Positions 22,855 to 33,879 of a DNA stretch of 64,000 bases are shown piece after piece. The stretch's first letter is position 1. Each line of letters starts with the position of its first letter. Under the pieces are notes generated by a model, which saw only the letters and a program-made list of their open reading frames with translations, was not told where the DNA came from and ran no database searches. Both the position numbers and the translations under genes were made by a program. Origin of the DNA: Aphelocoma coerulescens (taxonomy: Eukaryota > Chordata > Aves > Passeriformes > Corvidae); assembly GCF_041296385.1 (NCBI RefSeq), contig NW_027183981.1, positions 1,390,501-1,454,500 on the forward strand. Reading direction: 5' to 3'.

Positions 22855-23350
22855 TCCCATCTCTTTAGCAGCGTGGAGCCCCCTGGAATGTCACCACTGA
22901 GGTCCTGTGAGTGCCTGTGACCTCCCAGCTCCTTAGCAGCCTTGAGACACGTGGGATGTCACCACTGAGACCCTGTTAAGGGCTGTGAGCTCCGTGCGGT
23001 TTGCAAATGGGACACTCCTAGGATGTCCCCGTAGAGCCCCTGGGGTTGTTTGTGCCCTCAGTGTTCTTCAGGAGCACAGAGAGCGCTGGGATGTCCTCAT
23101 GGAACCCCAGTGAGTGCCTGTGACACAGCGGTGCCGTAGCTGACTAAAGTCACCTCGGATGTACCCACTGAATGGCTGTGAGTGCCTCTGAGCACACGGG
23201 TCTTCATCATCCCCAGAGAGCTCTGAGATGTCCCCATGGGAGCCCTGTGAGTGCAGGTGAGCTCAGGGATCTTTGGAAACCTCGAACCACCTAGGATGTG
23301 AGGATGGAAGCCTTGGGAGTGCCTTTGACCTCCCTGCCCTTTAGCAGTCT
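22855..23350 (-). repeat. Satellite array, reverse orientation
   Basis: About seven monomers on the minus strand, reading CTTTAGCAGC...GGGATGTC...GTGAGTGCCTGTGAC on the plus strand. It begins with TTCCTGTGCCATCCCATCTC, a boundary reused at 25608 and 41215. Confidence 0.7.
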
Positions 23351-24239
23351 GGAGACCCCTGGGAGCTGTAGCAGGATGCTTTGGGCTGGCTGCTTTGCCT
23401 TGGAATGTGGTCAAGGCACTTGGACAATGGCTGCTTTGCCTTGGAATGTGGTCAAGGCACTTGGACAATGTCCTATTTACAAAGCTCTCAGGGTGGATTG
23501 AGAGGAAGCACCATGTGTTGTTTTGGTGTTGGATTCTGCTGAAACTCCTTCAGGCAAGTAAGCCAGAATGAAGGTGCTGATAGTGAGGCAAAACATTTGC
23601 AGAGAAGCTGCTAAAGTGCCCTGAAGGCCTCTGCCAGCCAGTCAATCCCTTTCAACTGTAAAAGTGCAGTCCTCTTTGCTAGGGTAGGTTCTTCTAAAAT
23701 CTTCCTCCTTGGAGTATGTGGAGGTTCCTTCCTGGCAGTGACGCCCACCAAGGCTACTCCTGGAGGTGAAGAGAAAGAGAGCTGCCACGAGTGTTGGTGT
23801 GGGGAGTTACACGAGCTCTACTTCATAACTGTTTCTGTTTGCTTGCTGAAATATGACTGCTTCCCTACTGCTTTAATAGAGTGCACTCTATTGTGCTCTA
23901 CTGTACACTGCCAGGAGCAGGTTTGGATTTTCTCCTGTGTAGTCAATAATTGTGATCGAGTTCTTTGTGTCAAATCATTTCTCCTACTGAATAATTTGTT
24001 TTCTATAAGTTGATCTATAAGTTTTGCCATGTTCAAGTCCTGCTGGACAGAGTTACTGAAACCAGTGACAGTGTGAGGCTGGGCTTGGATGCAGCTGCCC
24101 CAGGCTCCTGTCTGTGAGAAGGACCTGAGAAAGCCAGGGTTCCCTCTGTGCCCCTCGTGACTCAATGGCCGTGCTGCTCTAGGAGCCTTTGTCTGAAGCT
24201 GCCACTGCAGCAGCGACAGAGATCCCCAAGGAGCTTGTG
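23351..24239. other. Unique-looking spacer with a short duplication
   Basis: GGCTGCTTTGCCTTGGAATGTGGTCAAGGCACTTGGACAATG is present twice in tandem (about 23387-23470). A diverged single copy of the same sequence lies at 42970-43015, just before the LTR at 43095. No gene was recognised in the rest. Confidence 0.5.
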
Positions 24240-24810
24240 TCACTGCTGGTGACATCAGAGCTCTTGAGCAGCCTGGAGAGCCCTGGGATATCCCCATGGA
24301 GCCCCTGGGATTGCTGGTAACCTCAGTGTTCCTCTGAGCAGAGACCACTGGGATGTCACAATGGCACCTCTGTGACTGACTGTGACAAGAGACCTCTTTT
24401 TCAGCCTGCAGATCCCTGGAATGTCCCCGTGGAGCCCCTGTGAGATCCTGTGACATCAGGGCTCCTCAGCAGCCTAGAGACACCACTGATGTCACAACTG
24501 ACATCCTGTTGCAGCCTGTGAGCTCAGTCTGGTTTGGTAGATGGGAGACCCCTGGGATGTCCCCGTGGAGCCTCTGGGATTGCCCATGACCTCGGTGTTC
24601 TTTAGGAGCATGGAGACCACTGGGAGATCTTTCTGGAACCCTTTGTTTCAGTGCGTGCCTGAGCCAAATGGGCTCTGTGGCATGTAGAGACCCCTCTGTT
24701 GTCCCCACGGAGCCCCTGTGAGTGCCCATGACCTCAGAAGTCTTTGGAGGATTAAGAGCCCTGTGATGACACGGGATGTCAGCACGGAGGGCCTGTGATC
24801 GGGTGTGATC
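24240..24810 (-). repeat. Satellite array, reverse orientation
   Basis: Eight or so degenerate monomers of the ~66-70 bp family, merging at 24757 into the longer duplicated unit shared with 40357. Confidence 0.65.
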
Positions 24811-26335
24811 TCATGGCTTGTGGTGGTGCATTCCCCTTCCCTCCCATTTTTCAGCCTCCCCATGATCTGAGAAATGCTGGTTAGGCCTCGGCCTTGACAA
24901 ACTGCAGCTTGGCTGAGCTACTCTTGAGCTTATCAAAGACAACGTGTGCTCCCACCAACTGGTGCTGTCGAATGTGTTCCTGCTTTTTTTTTATTTTAAC
25001 AGCCTTGGAAACTTTGTTTGTGCCTGAATGGTAAACACTGCGTGCAGGTGTGCATGTCCTCTCTGGAATGTGGGAGAGGGGCTGCTCTCCTGGATCTTTA
25101 AGTGCTTTACAACTGTAAGTAACTTATGCTTGTAAGTAAAGTTACTATAGAGGTATGGTGAATCCTGTATGGGTCCTGTTCTGAGGTGTCTGGTTTGAGT
25201 TCAGTTCTCAGTTAAGTGTTGTTTAAAATGAAGTATGGTTGAGTCTAAAAGCTTTTCAGTGTTATTCCACTGCTAAATGGTTAAGTTTAACTTATAAGTT
25301 TAAATGTTGCTACCTTTTAGTTAAGTGAAGTGCTATTGAGCCTTTAGGCCATGTTCTTTTTATCCTTACTCTTTATAGCATCTTGACAAAGACATGCACA
25401 TACACACACACACAGATGATTTTCATGGTATTTCATTTTGGATTGACTGACTCTGGATTTTGTTTGTTGCTTTTCCTCGCAGTGCTTTAACTGTTGTGTC
25501 AGTAGTAGAGTGAAGCTTGTCAAGGAACCCTGTCCTGCTGTGGCTTTGATATGAAATCTTTCTTTCCTGATACCTTTCCTATGATTCTTTAAGTGATGTT
25601 AAAGTTCCTGTGCCATCCCATCTCTTTAGCAGCATGGAGAGCCTGGGATGTCCCCATGGAGCCCCTGTGGCAGCACGAGTCCTCATGGTTCTTTTGCAGC
25701 CTTTGAGACCCCTGGGATGTCCCCATGGAGCCCCTGTGAGTGCCTGTGACATCCCAGCTGTTTGGCAACATGGAACCTCCTGGACTGTCTCCAGGGGCCA
25801 AGTGTGAGTGTCTCTGACATCAGTGCTCTCCAGCAGCAGCAGAGAGCCCCCTGGAATGTCACTGTAGATGGCCTGTGAGTTCCTGTGACATCGTGGCTCC
25901 TTAGCAGCGTGGAGATTGCTGGGATGTTACCCTGGAGGCCCTGGGATTGCCCTTCCCCTGCCTGTTCCTTAGGAACATAGAGAGCCCTGGGATGTTCCCA
26001 TGGAACCCCGGGGAGTGCCGTTGCCAAAAGGGCTCCTTAGCACCTAGAGACACCTCTGGTTTTGCCACGGAGTCACTGTGAGTGGCCCTGCCCTCAGATG
26101 TCTTTGGAAGATGAAAGAGCCCCAGGATGACATGGGATGTCAGCATGGAGGGCCTGTGAGCAGAGAAAGCAGCAGATCGCAAGTGGGGCCAGGATGAAAC
26201 CTTGTTGTGACTAAAGGCCACCCCAGGGGTGCCAAAGGAGCCCCCTGGAGCTGTGCTGGGCCGCAGCAGCGGTGAGCAGCAAAGTCCCTGTGAGTGGGGC
26301 CCCTGTGAGCCGGGAACTCTCCTGTTGGCTGCATT
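24757..26335 (+). repeat. 1.6 kb segmental duplication, first copy
   Basis: Nearly the same sequence recurs in the same orientation at 40357-41943, beginning CCTGTGATGACAC and ending in CCGGGAACTCTCC. It holds a non-satellite core (24840-25600, with a short AC run near 25400) and a satellite block (25610-26150). A third, much more diverged version of the core lies at 42100-42650. No coding gene is visible inside. Confidence 0.8.
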
Positions 26336-26639
26336 TGGAAGTACCCTGCAAACACAACAGTGTCACCGGAACCCCCCAAACTGCTCCGGTGGTGAACCTG
26401 CAGGGACAGGACTGTCACCAGGATTGTCACCAGGACTGCCCCAGCACCCGCCCACCCCCCCAAATGGCTCCGGTGGAGACCCTGCAGGGACAGTAGTGTC
26501 ACTGGGGCCCCCAAACAGGGACTGTGTGGGGACAAGAGTGTCACTGGGACCCCTTCCACCGTGCTGTCCTGCAACTCTTGCCATCAGGACCGTCACCGCT
26601 GTCTCAACTGTATCACTCTCTACAGCTCCTGGAAAGGAG
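26336..26639. repeat. Short GC-rich tandem repeats
   Basis: Imperfect repeats around GGGACAGGACTGTCACC and ACTGGGGCCCCC run through about 26390-26560. No gene seen. Confidence 0.4.
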
Positions 26640-26940
26640 GTTGTAGTCAGGTGGGGCTGGTTCTCCCAGGCAACCACTGACAGAATGGGAGGACACAGTC
26701 TTAAGCTGTGCCAGGGGGAGTTGAAGCTGGACATTAGGAAAAAATTCTTCACTGAAAGAGTGATTGGGCACTGGAATGGGCTGCCCAGGGGGGTGGTAGA
26801 GTCACCGGTCCTGGCGGTGTATAAAAAAAGACTGGATGTGGCACTCAGTGCCATGGTTTAGTTGATAAGGTGGTGTTAGGTCATAGGTTGGCCTTGATCT
26901 CAAAGGCCTTTTACAACCCAGTTAAATCTGTGATTCTGTG
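26640..26940 (+). mobile_element. CR1 LINE 3' end
   Basis: A sense-orientation CR1 3' terminus: GAAGCTGGACATTAGGAAAA, TTCTTCACTGAAAGAGTG, GGAATGGGCTGCCCAGGG, GGTGGTAGAGTCACC and the terminal GATTCTGTGA. CR1 copies are nearly always 5'-truncated, as here. The last element bases (26930-26940) match the octamer-like tail of bird CR1. Confidence 0.85.
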
Positions 26941-27105
26941 AGCTTTGGTGCCACTGTAACTTTTCCTCTCTTGGAGGAGACTCTTCCATAAGAGCACCTG
27001 GAGGAGGGGCCAGGGACAGCTCCATGTCACCCCTGGGGCCAGCACCCTTGGGGGGTGGGATCAGGGGTGGGGGGTGCCCACCTTGGCGTTGCTGGACTGG
27101 GAGGT

Positions 27106-27394
27106 TGTTGGGGTCTCCTCCCCCCGCCTGTAGCCCTGGGAGCCCTGAGGGAGGCACGGGGTTTCCCTGCCCCTGCTCAGCCTCGTTCCCCATTGGTTGG
27201 TTTGTGTTCCCCTGCGCGGGCAAAGCAGCTCGGGTCCTGTGACTGTGGCAGAGTCTCTCGGCCGAGCCCGGCCATGCGGCTGGGGAAATAAACATCTCTG
27301 AAACATCTAGCAAGAATCCGTCCGTATATATTTGTTTCTTTTCCACGGGACTCCTGGTTTGATATAGGCGTGTTGCAGTATCCCCACTGCAACA
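27106..27394 (+). repeat. 5' LTR of the Y-box-carrying element
   Basis: 289 bases from TGTTGGGGTC to CTGCAACA, holding a reverse CCAAT box (CATTGG, lost in the 3' LTR) and AATAAA (27287-27292). No clear TATA box; GTATATAT lies after the poly(A) signal. Confidence 0.85.
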
Positions 27395-27506
27395 TAATGG
27401 TGGAAGATTGCGAGCAGAACGATCCCCGCGACTGATTTGTGTGAGTAAACCCTGGAAACTTTGGATTCCTCTTCTTGGTTTTGTTTTGCTATTGCATATC
27501 TGGACT

Positions 27507-28877
27507 ATGGAAGAATCGTGGGAAATGGGGCTCTCTGAGCCACAGAAAAAAATGTATCTAGAAGTAAAAGGAATCCTTGAACAACAAAACAAAAAAGTAT
27601 TTGAACCGGGAGATCTTGAACACTTCTTTATGTGGCTTTTCAAAGAGTTCCCCTATATTTCCCGAGACTTACTTTTTGATATCAAACCTTCTGGATATCA
27701 TCAGGAGTGTTTCTGGAACGAGATCTGCGATAAGCTAAGGGATGGACGAGCGATAGAAGCTGTCCGTGGATCCTTTATAATCACTGACGCTCTTGAGGAG
27801 CATTTGTATGGTCCCATTACCCCTAAAGCAGAAGATCATACTTCTCCCGTGGCCGAGACCGCGCGGCCGCCATCCCAGGAGTGTATGACTGCAGCCGTGC
27901 CGGTGGAGGTGCCTGCGCTGGATGCGCCCGGCCCCCTCGGGAGCGCGCGCCTTATCGCGGACCCCATCCCTGCCTCGGGGTCCCCGGCCACCCGACCGCG
28001 AGTGAGGGAGCGACGCCGCAGGCGCCACGGGTGCCGTGGGCCACGAGCAGCCAGGAAGCGGAGGTCAGCGTGGAAGCCCGCTCTGTGCATACGGCTCAGA
28101 GAGCCCTATGCAGGGAGAAGCGGCGGTTTCCACAGCGACACGAGAAGCCGTGCAGCGCAGCGCCGAGCCGAAACGGGGCCGCTCTCAAAGCGGCGTGGAG
28201 TTTGCGGAGCGGAACCACTCGCAGGGCACGGGGCCGGCGGCGATGGCAGCGCGGGGCCGCGCAGAGCCCAGACACGCGCTGGAGCGGGGCTGTGCAGAGA
28301 GCGCAGAGCGGCCGCGGCGCGGGGGCCTGACCGAGACGTCGGAGTCGGCGAGGCGGCGGCCATGCGGGACCGGCACCCACGACAGACACGCAAGCACGTG
28401 ATGGGAGACGTTCTAGCAACAAAAGTCACAGGAACTGTGAAATGGTACAATGTAAAAAACAACTATGGATTTATAACACGAGATGATACAGGGGAAGATT
28501 TATTCATCCATAGAACTGCCATTAAAAGGAATAACCCTAAAAATTACCTGCAAAGTGTAGGAGATGGGGAAGTTGTTCAATTTGATATAGTGCAAGGAAA
28601 GAAGGGTTTACAAGCAGCGAATGTTACTGGGCCTGGAGGTATTCCCGTCAAAGGCAGCCGTTATGCACAAAATTATAAACAATATCCATTCCAGCAATTT
28701 CCCTACCCACAGCCTAATTTCCCCTTTTACCCTATACCCAGTATGAACCCTTTCCTAAGTTTACCCTATCCCCAGTTTATTCCCAATCCGTTTTTTCATC
28801 CATGGTTCCCCTCACAAAACCCTGCCTTTGCCAATTGTTTCCCCTACAATTCCTCTCTGATGCCGATGGGGGGATGA
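27507..28877 (+). CDS. Retroviral matrix-like domain fused to a Y-box cold-shock domain
   Basis: The open frame extends up to an ATG at 27408, but 27507 (MEESW) is preferred because the upstream residues look like leader sequence. From 27507 it encodes 456 codons. Residues about 10-110 ([43 protein letters not shown]) resemble the p10 matrix domain of betaretrovirus-type Gag. A GC-rich, Arg/Ala-rich linker follows (27850-28400), probably host 5' UTR or exon 1 read through. From 28401 there is a cold-shock domain with [17 protein letters not shown] (RNP1) and DLFIHR (RNP2), then [12 protein letters not shown] and the Y-box family phrase AANVTGPGG. The tail is rich in Pro, Phe and Tyr. Y-box proteins bind RNA and DNA; whether this fusion is translated from the first or an internal start (28401) is unknown. 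It is intact, unlike most retroelement ORFs here. Confidence 0.75.
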   Translation: MEESWEMGLSEPQKKMYLEVKGILEQQNKKVFEPGDLEHFFMWLFKEFPYISRDLLFDIKPSGYHQECFWNEICDKLRDGRAIEAVRGSFIITDALEEHLYGPITPKAEDHTSPVAETARPPSQECMTAAVPVEVPALDAPGPLGSARLIADPIPASGSPATRPRVRERRRRRHGCRGPRAARKRRSAWKPALCIRLREPYAGRSGGFHSDTRSRAAQRRAETGPLSKRRGVCGAEPLAGHGAGGDGSAGPRRAQTRAGAGLCRERRAAAARGPDRDVGVGEAAAMRDRHPRQTRKHVMGDVLATKVTGTVKWYNVKNNYGFITRDDTGEDLFIHRTAIKRNNPKNYLQSVGDGEVVQFDIVQGKKGLQAANVTGPGGIPVKGSRYAQNYKQYPFQQFPYPQPNFPFYPIPSMNPFLSLPYPQFIPNPFFHPWFPSQNPAFANCFPYNSSLMPMGG

Positions 28878-29094
28878 AAAGGGGGAGGGAAGAGATTGAA
28901 CCCTCTCCTGCCTCAGTTTCCCCACAGGCATGTCCAGAGAGTTCTGTCTCCCTTCTGTCAGCCCTAAGATGTTCCAGAGAATCTGTTTGGACATTTAAAG
29001 ACTCAGGAGGGTGGCTTGTTTTGTTTTGAAACAGTTCTTGTTATGGTTATCCAGTTGTCTTCATTCTCCTTTTATTAAAATAAAACGGGTGAGA

Positions 29095-29383
29095 TGTTGG
29101 GGTCTCCTCCCCCCGCCTGTAGCCCCGGGAGCCCTGAGGGAGGCACGGGGTTTCCCTGCCCCTGCTCAGCCTCGTTCCCCATGGGTTGGTTTGTGTTCCC
29201 CTGCGCGGGCAAAGCAGCTCGGGTCCTGTGACTGTGGCAGAGTCTCTCGGCCGAGCCCGGCCATGCGGCTGGGGAAATAAACATCTCTGAAACATCTAGC
29301 AAGAATCCGTCCGTATATATTTGTTTCTTTTCCACGGGACTCCTGGTTTGATATAGGCGTTTTGCAGTATCCCCACTGCAACA
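29095..29383 (+). repeat. 3' LTR of the Y-box-carrying element
   Basis: 289 bases, nearly identical to 27106-27394, directly followed by the target duplication GGAGGT at 29384-29389. Confidence 0.85.
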
Positions 29384-29619
29384 GGAGGTCGGGGAGGTCT
29401 CATTTTAGGGCTTCTGGCAGCCCCCCAGGGGGTCCTCTCATCTGGGTCTGGGGGGGACCAGAGTCAGCACACCCAGTACTGCCAGACCACCCCTCATCCT
29501 GTGGGAAACATCCCCCAAAGGTGCCAAATCATGCCAGGATCTGGTGCAGCCAAGCTTTGGGTAGGCAAAGGGGGGGCTCAGGGGGACAAAGGAGAAGGGG
29601 CAGAGGGGCTTATCCTGCT

Positions 29620-29965
29620 CCTGGTTCAGTGCCCAGTGCTGGTGCCCAGTGCCAGTGTCCAGCCCCAGCACCCAGTGCCAGTGCCCAATGCCGATGCCCA
29701 GCCGCAGTGTCCAGCCTCACTGCCCAGTATTGGTGCCCAGTCCCAGTGTCCATTCCCAGTGTCCAGTCCCAGTGCCTGGTGCTGATATCCAGTGCCAGTG
29801 CCCAGTGCCAGCATCCAGCCTCAGTGCCTGTCCCCATTGTTCAGTCCAGCTGCCAGTCCCCAGTGTCAGTGCCCAATACTGGTGGCCAGTCCCACTGCCC
29901 ACAGCCCAGCCTCAGTGTCCAGCCCCACTCCCCAGCCCCAGTCCCAGTTCCCAGCCTCAGTTCCC
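29620..29965 (+). repeat. Minisatellite, CCAGTGCCAGTGC type
   Basis: Repeats of about 6 and 18-24 bases around TGCCCAGTGCCAGTG/CCAGCCCCAG. The ORFs over this stretch are repeat translations. The flanks 29390-29620 and 29965-30250 hold no recognisable gene. Confidence 0.7.
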
Positions 29966-30254
29966 AGGCCTGGTGCCGCAATGCCAAGCCCTGATCCAGG
30001 ACAGTCCCCACCCCGGTCCCAGGTGGGTGCCAGCCCCACTGCCAGCCCTGATACCAGGTGTGTGCCAGCTGTGTGCCAATGTCACCCCCCACCCTGGGGG
30101 ACACCTTGGGCAGCCACCAGCAAGGCCCAGGGCTGGGCAATGCCATGCTGGCCCCGAGGGAAGCCGAGGGTTTTAACCCGGGGATTGGCCAATGCAGCAG
30201 CAGGAAGGAAGCAGTGATGGGGACAGTGACAGGAATGGTGACGGTGACAGAATG

Positions 30255-30540
30255 AGGCAGCCATGCACGGCTTGGGGCATGGCCTGGGGCATGGCGTGGG
30301 GCATGGTGTGAAGTGTGGCGTGGGACATGGCACAGGATAGAGGGCATGCCGTGGGTTGGGACATGACCTTGGAGCATGGCACAGGACATGGGACATGACA
30401 CAAGACACGGGGCACAGCTAGAGAGCACAGGGACATGGGACATGACTGTGGAGCATGGCACGGGACACAGGGCATAGGACATGGCACAGGACACAGGACA
30501 TGGCACGGGACATGACCATGGAGCATGGCACAGGGCACAG
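30255..30540 (+). repeat. Minisatellite, GGGACATGGCACAGGACA type
   Basis: An imperfect tandem repeat of roughly 15-24 bases lying directly after the end of the PGLYRP2-like gene, which reads on the other strand. Confidence 0.7.
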
Positions 30541-30899
30541 TCAGTCCCAGCATCATCACTCCAAACCCCCTCCCACCAACCCTACTGGGACACCCACCCC
30601 AAGCCCTGGAAGCTGGGCCAGCTCTGGATCTCCTGGAAGAGGGCGTTGCCAGGGCAGTTGGCATGGCTGAGCTGGCGGTGGCCACACAGGGTGAAGTCTG
30701 GCCGGACGGGGCCAGAGTGGACGGCACAGGGCAGGAGCTCGTCCTGCACCAGGGCCAGGGTGTCGGGGTCCAGCAGGGTGGCCGAGAAGTCCCAGGTGAT
30801 GCCAATGCCCAAGCCTTTGGTATTGTAGTCCTTGGTGTGGGCACCGACCCAGCGCCACCCCCGACCCTCGTACAGGTATCCATCTGAGCCCACCACGAA

Positions 30900-31211
30900 G
30901 CTGCAAGGACCTGATGGGGACAATGGTGGGGATCATGCTGGGGACAATGGTAGGGACTACAAGGGGACCATGGGGGGCGAAAGGGACCACAGAGGGTGAC
31001 AGAGACCACAGTGGGACAGTGATAGGGACAGTGGTGGGACAATGGTGGGGACTACAAGGGGACAGTGATGGGGACCACAGTGGGTGACAGGGATCACAGG
31101 GGTCACAGTGACTGCAGGGGGTGATGGGGACCTTGGGAGGCAACGGGTCTCTCAGGGGGTGACAGGGCCCACAAGGGTACAATGACAGCTCCCTTGAGGG
31201 GTGACAATGAC
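30900..31211. repeat. Intronic GGGGACCACAGGGGTGACAG-type repeats
   Basis: The intron between the last two PGLYRP2-like exons consists of imperfect repeats of about 20-30 bases. The splice acceptor (TTGCAG before 30900) and donor (GT at 31211-31210) on the minus strand are intact. Confidence 0.6.
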
Positions 31212-31654
31212 CTGCAGCCAATGTCGTCCCAGGTGCGGGTGTCCTGGTGAAAGCTCTGCCTGTCCCTCGTGGCACGGGCACAGGGGCAGAAGCTCTGGCA
31301 TGGCCGTGTCGGCTCCAGGGTGTGGTGGAGGAACATGGAGCCCAGCAGGAGCTGCAGCAATTACAGGGTGCCCCAGCAGGGACGGGCCCCCCACATGCAG
31401 CGGGGCACAATGGCCAGGCACTCTGCAGGGGCAAGGGGCTCCATGTGTCTCATGAGCCCTTGGGGACATGGCAGAGTCCACCTGGGGACAAGGGGCTCAA
31501 TGGGTCCTTTGGGACACGTGGGGACACCTGAGGGACCTTCAGCCTGGATGTGGGAGGGTCCTCCTGGGAGTTACTGAGGGGACGGGGAGGGGCTGCTCAG
31601 AGTGTCCTCTGGCCAGGACATGAGGTGGCCAGTGTCCAGGGGACACAACAGTAT

Positions 31655-31855
31655 TGGCCATGGAGACATGGTGGTGGCCACCCAGGGACCATCACCGAGG
31701 GGAGAGTGGTGGCCATCTGGGGGACAGAGTGGTGGCCATACAGAGGACATGGTGGAGGTCATCAAGGGGACACAGTGGTGTCCACCCAGGCAGCATGGTG
31801 GTGGCCATCCAGGGGACATGGTGGTGACCACCCAGGGGACCCGAAGATGTCCCAC
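31655..31855 (+). repeat. Minisatellite, GGTGGCCACCCAGGGGAC type
   Basis: Imperfect units of about 30 bases lying in an intron of the PGLYRP2-like gene. Confidence 0.65.
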
Positions 31856-32870
31856 CACACCAAGCCACCTGTCCCTGCCCTCATCTCTCAGTGCTTGCCC
31901 ACCAGAGTGACCCCACCCCACCCACCTGGGGTCCCCTCCCACACCCTCCCACCCCATTTGTGCAGTGACAACCCCCATTTGTGTGGTGACAACCCCGTTT
32001 AGGGGGTGACATCCCCTGCCCATACCCATGTAGTGCTCGCTGAACTCCTGTGACACCCAACGAGCCATGGTCACCACCTGCTGTGTCCTCACATCCCTCA
32101 GGAGATGCCAGGTGAGTGACAGCACCCACAGCACCCCCAAAACCTCCTTTTGTCTTCTCCTTCTCCAGCTGTCCTGGCCCCACCAGCGCCCTGAAATCCC
32201 GGTGCCAGTAACTGCTGGGGAATCTCCTCATTTCCAAGCCATTGCTGGTCCTGCAGTAGCCTCAGAGCAGCTTGGCCAGCAGGAGGGGCTCCCGGGCCAG
32301 TCACACCCCCAGGACCACCCCATCCATAGTGGCCACAGCATCAGGGACAGGGGATGGGAGGCCCTGCAAGATGTAATTTTGGCAGTTCCCCATGTCATCC
32401 CAGCAGCCGCTGGGTCCCAGCATGATCCCATTGTCGTCACCAGGAGAGATGTCCCCAAAGCCTCGGTGGTGGTGACAGCGAAGAGAGGATCAGCAGGGGG
32501 TTGAGGCTGGGGAGAGGCCACCCAAATCCTCCAGATCTCAGCCCCATCTCGATGCTGGCGAGGAGGGGACTGAGGGCCACCGTGGAGCCGTTGAGTGTCC
32601 AGTGTCGCGGGGTCACGGCAGAGGAGCTTGGTCAGGAGCTGCCACTGCCCAGGAGTGAGAGCTGGAGAGGTCCCAGGGGTACTTGCCCAGCACGGCCTGG
32701 CACTCCAGAGTGCTCCAGCAGGTGCTCCAGCACCTGCCCCAGTGCCGTGGTGGTGACGGGGGAGCCCCGGGGCTGGGGACTCGAGGACATCCATGATGTC
32801 ACCCATGGAGTCCATGTGGTGTGGAGGACATCCGTGGGGACACCTGGGGGAAAAAGGGTGGGCAGGGGGT

Positions 32871-33673
32871 GAGGGTGTGTGAGGGGAAGGGTGGGGAGGG
32901 GGTTGAGGGGGGAAAGACACCCAAAAATGCATCAAAGCAGGGGGAGGGCACCCAAAATTAAGGGAAAGGACCCAAAATCTGAACAATGCACCTAAAACTG
33001 GGGAAAGGACCGAAAACGGGGGGAAAAGACATAGAAGAAGGGAAAGTACCCAAAATAGAGTTAAAGGACCCAAAAGAGGTGGAAAGGACCCAAACCAAGG
33101 AGAAAAGACCAGAGACAAAACCAGAGGTCAAAAGGTGTCACGGGGTGTCGTGGCATGTCCCTACGTGTTCCGGGACGGGCACAGATGCTCCGCGCAAGGA
33201 ACAGCCACGGCAACATCCTGCGGGACATGGAGACACCCTGCGGGACACGGGGGGGGCGGGGGGCAGGGGACATACGGGGAGGGACAGGGACACACAGAAG
33301 CGGACAGGGTCACACGGGGAAGATGGGGACGGGGACACTCGGGGGGGACAGGGACACACGGCAGTGGACAGGGGACACGTGGAGAGGGACAGGGACACAG
33401 GGGTGGGGGACAGGGACACAGAGTGGGACACGGAAGGGGGACGGGGACACATGTGGGGACAGGGACACACACAGTGAGACGGGGACACACGGAGGGGAGG
33501 GGACACGATGCCACCAGGACGTGTCAGGGGACGCTGCCACCAGGACGCGCATTGCGACAAAAGCCACCTGGAGGCATCCGGTGACACCCAGCGCGGGGCC
33601 ACGTGACCCCGCGGGCGACACCGCCCGCGCCCGACCCTTGCCCTGTCCCCAGCCTGTCCCCAGGAGCGGTTCC
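32871..33673. repeat. Bidirectional intergenic region rich in simple repeats
   Basis: This lies between two genes pointing away from each other. 32890-33130 holds GGACCCAAAA-type repeats; 33230-33500 holds GGGACAGGGACACACGG-type repeats. The 100 bases before 33674 are GC-rich and could carry the CYP4F-like promoter. Confidence 0.55.
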
Positions 33674-33879
33674 ATGGCGGTGGCCGCGGCGCTAGGTTCC
33701 CTGGGCGCGGTGGCCCTGGGCACCTTCGTGGTGGCCCTGCTGCTGCGGTGGCTCTGGGATGCGCTGGTGGCTGTCACCCGATTCCGGGCCACTTGTCGCC
33801 AGCTGAACAAGTTCCCCATCCCACCCTGGCGCAACTGGTTGCTGGGACACACCGGCATGGTGAGGGCACGGCCGGTGGC

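Larger units (their letters stand above)
27100..29389 (+). mobile_element. LTR element with gag-matrix/Y-box fusion ORF
   Basis: A complete small LTR retroelement. LTRs lie at 27106-27394 and 29095-29383, each 289 bases with TG...CA ends and only three differences seen (ctggg/cgggg, ATTGG/ATGGG, GTGTTG/GTTTTG). A 6-bp direct repeat GGAGGT flanks it (27100-27105 and 29384-29389). AATAAA lies in each LTR (27287-27292 in the first). The interior has no protease, RT, integrase or envelope, only the ORF at 27507-28877. The polypurine tract before the second LTR is weak (AACGGGTGAGA), and the primer site after the first LTR was not identified. It must have been mobilised in trans, and recently, given the near-identical LTRs. 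Confidence 0.85.
30582..32870 (-). pseudogene. PGLYRP2: PGLYRP2-like N-acetylmuramoyl-L-alanine amidase, broken
   Basis: Minus-strand gene for a peptidoglycan recognition protein that in intact form cleaves the muramyl-alanine bond. The last exon (30582-30900) reads SFVVGSDGYLYEGRGWRWVGAHT through CGHRQL and NCPGNALF to a TAG. The exon before (31212-31422) has PRCMWGARP, FLHHTLEPTRPC and FHQDTRTWDDIGC. A further exon ends at 32025 (QVVTMARWVSQEFSEHYMG). N-terminal remains (MDSMGDIMDVLE, LTPGQWQLLTKLL, STVALSPLLASIEMGL) lie up to 32870. Damage: an in-frame TAA at 31361-31363 inside the amidase domain, frame changes and stops around 32280-32640, and Cys in place of the family Tyr in DIGY. Zinc ligands corresponding to HHT, GHR and the CPG Cys are kept. 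Sequencing error is an alternative for some breaks. Confidence 0.82.

Noticed and set aside
21886..22860. 324-codon minus-strand ORF and others in the CpG island
   Set aside because: Composition-driven open frames (Pro, Ala, Gly and Arg rich), with overlapping ORFs on both strands and no recognised domain.
31550..32002. Plus-strand ORF of 150 codons opposite PGLYRP2
   Set aside because: It lies over an intronic minisatellite and reads repeated GGHTEDMV-like text only.
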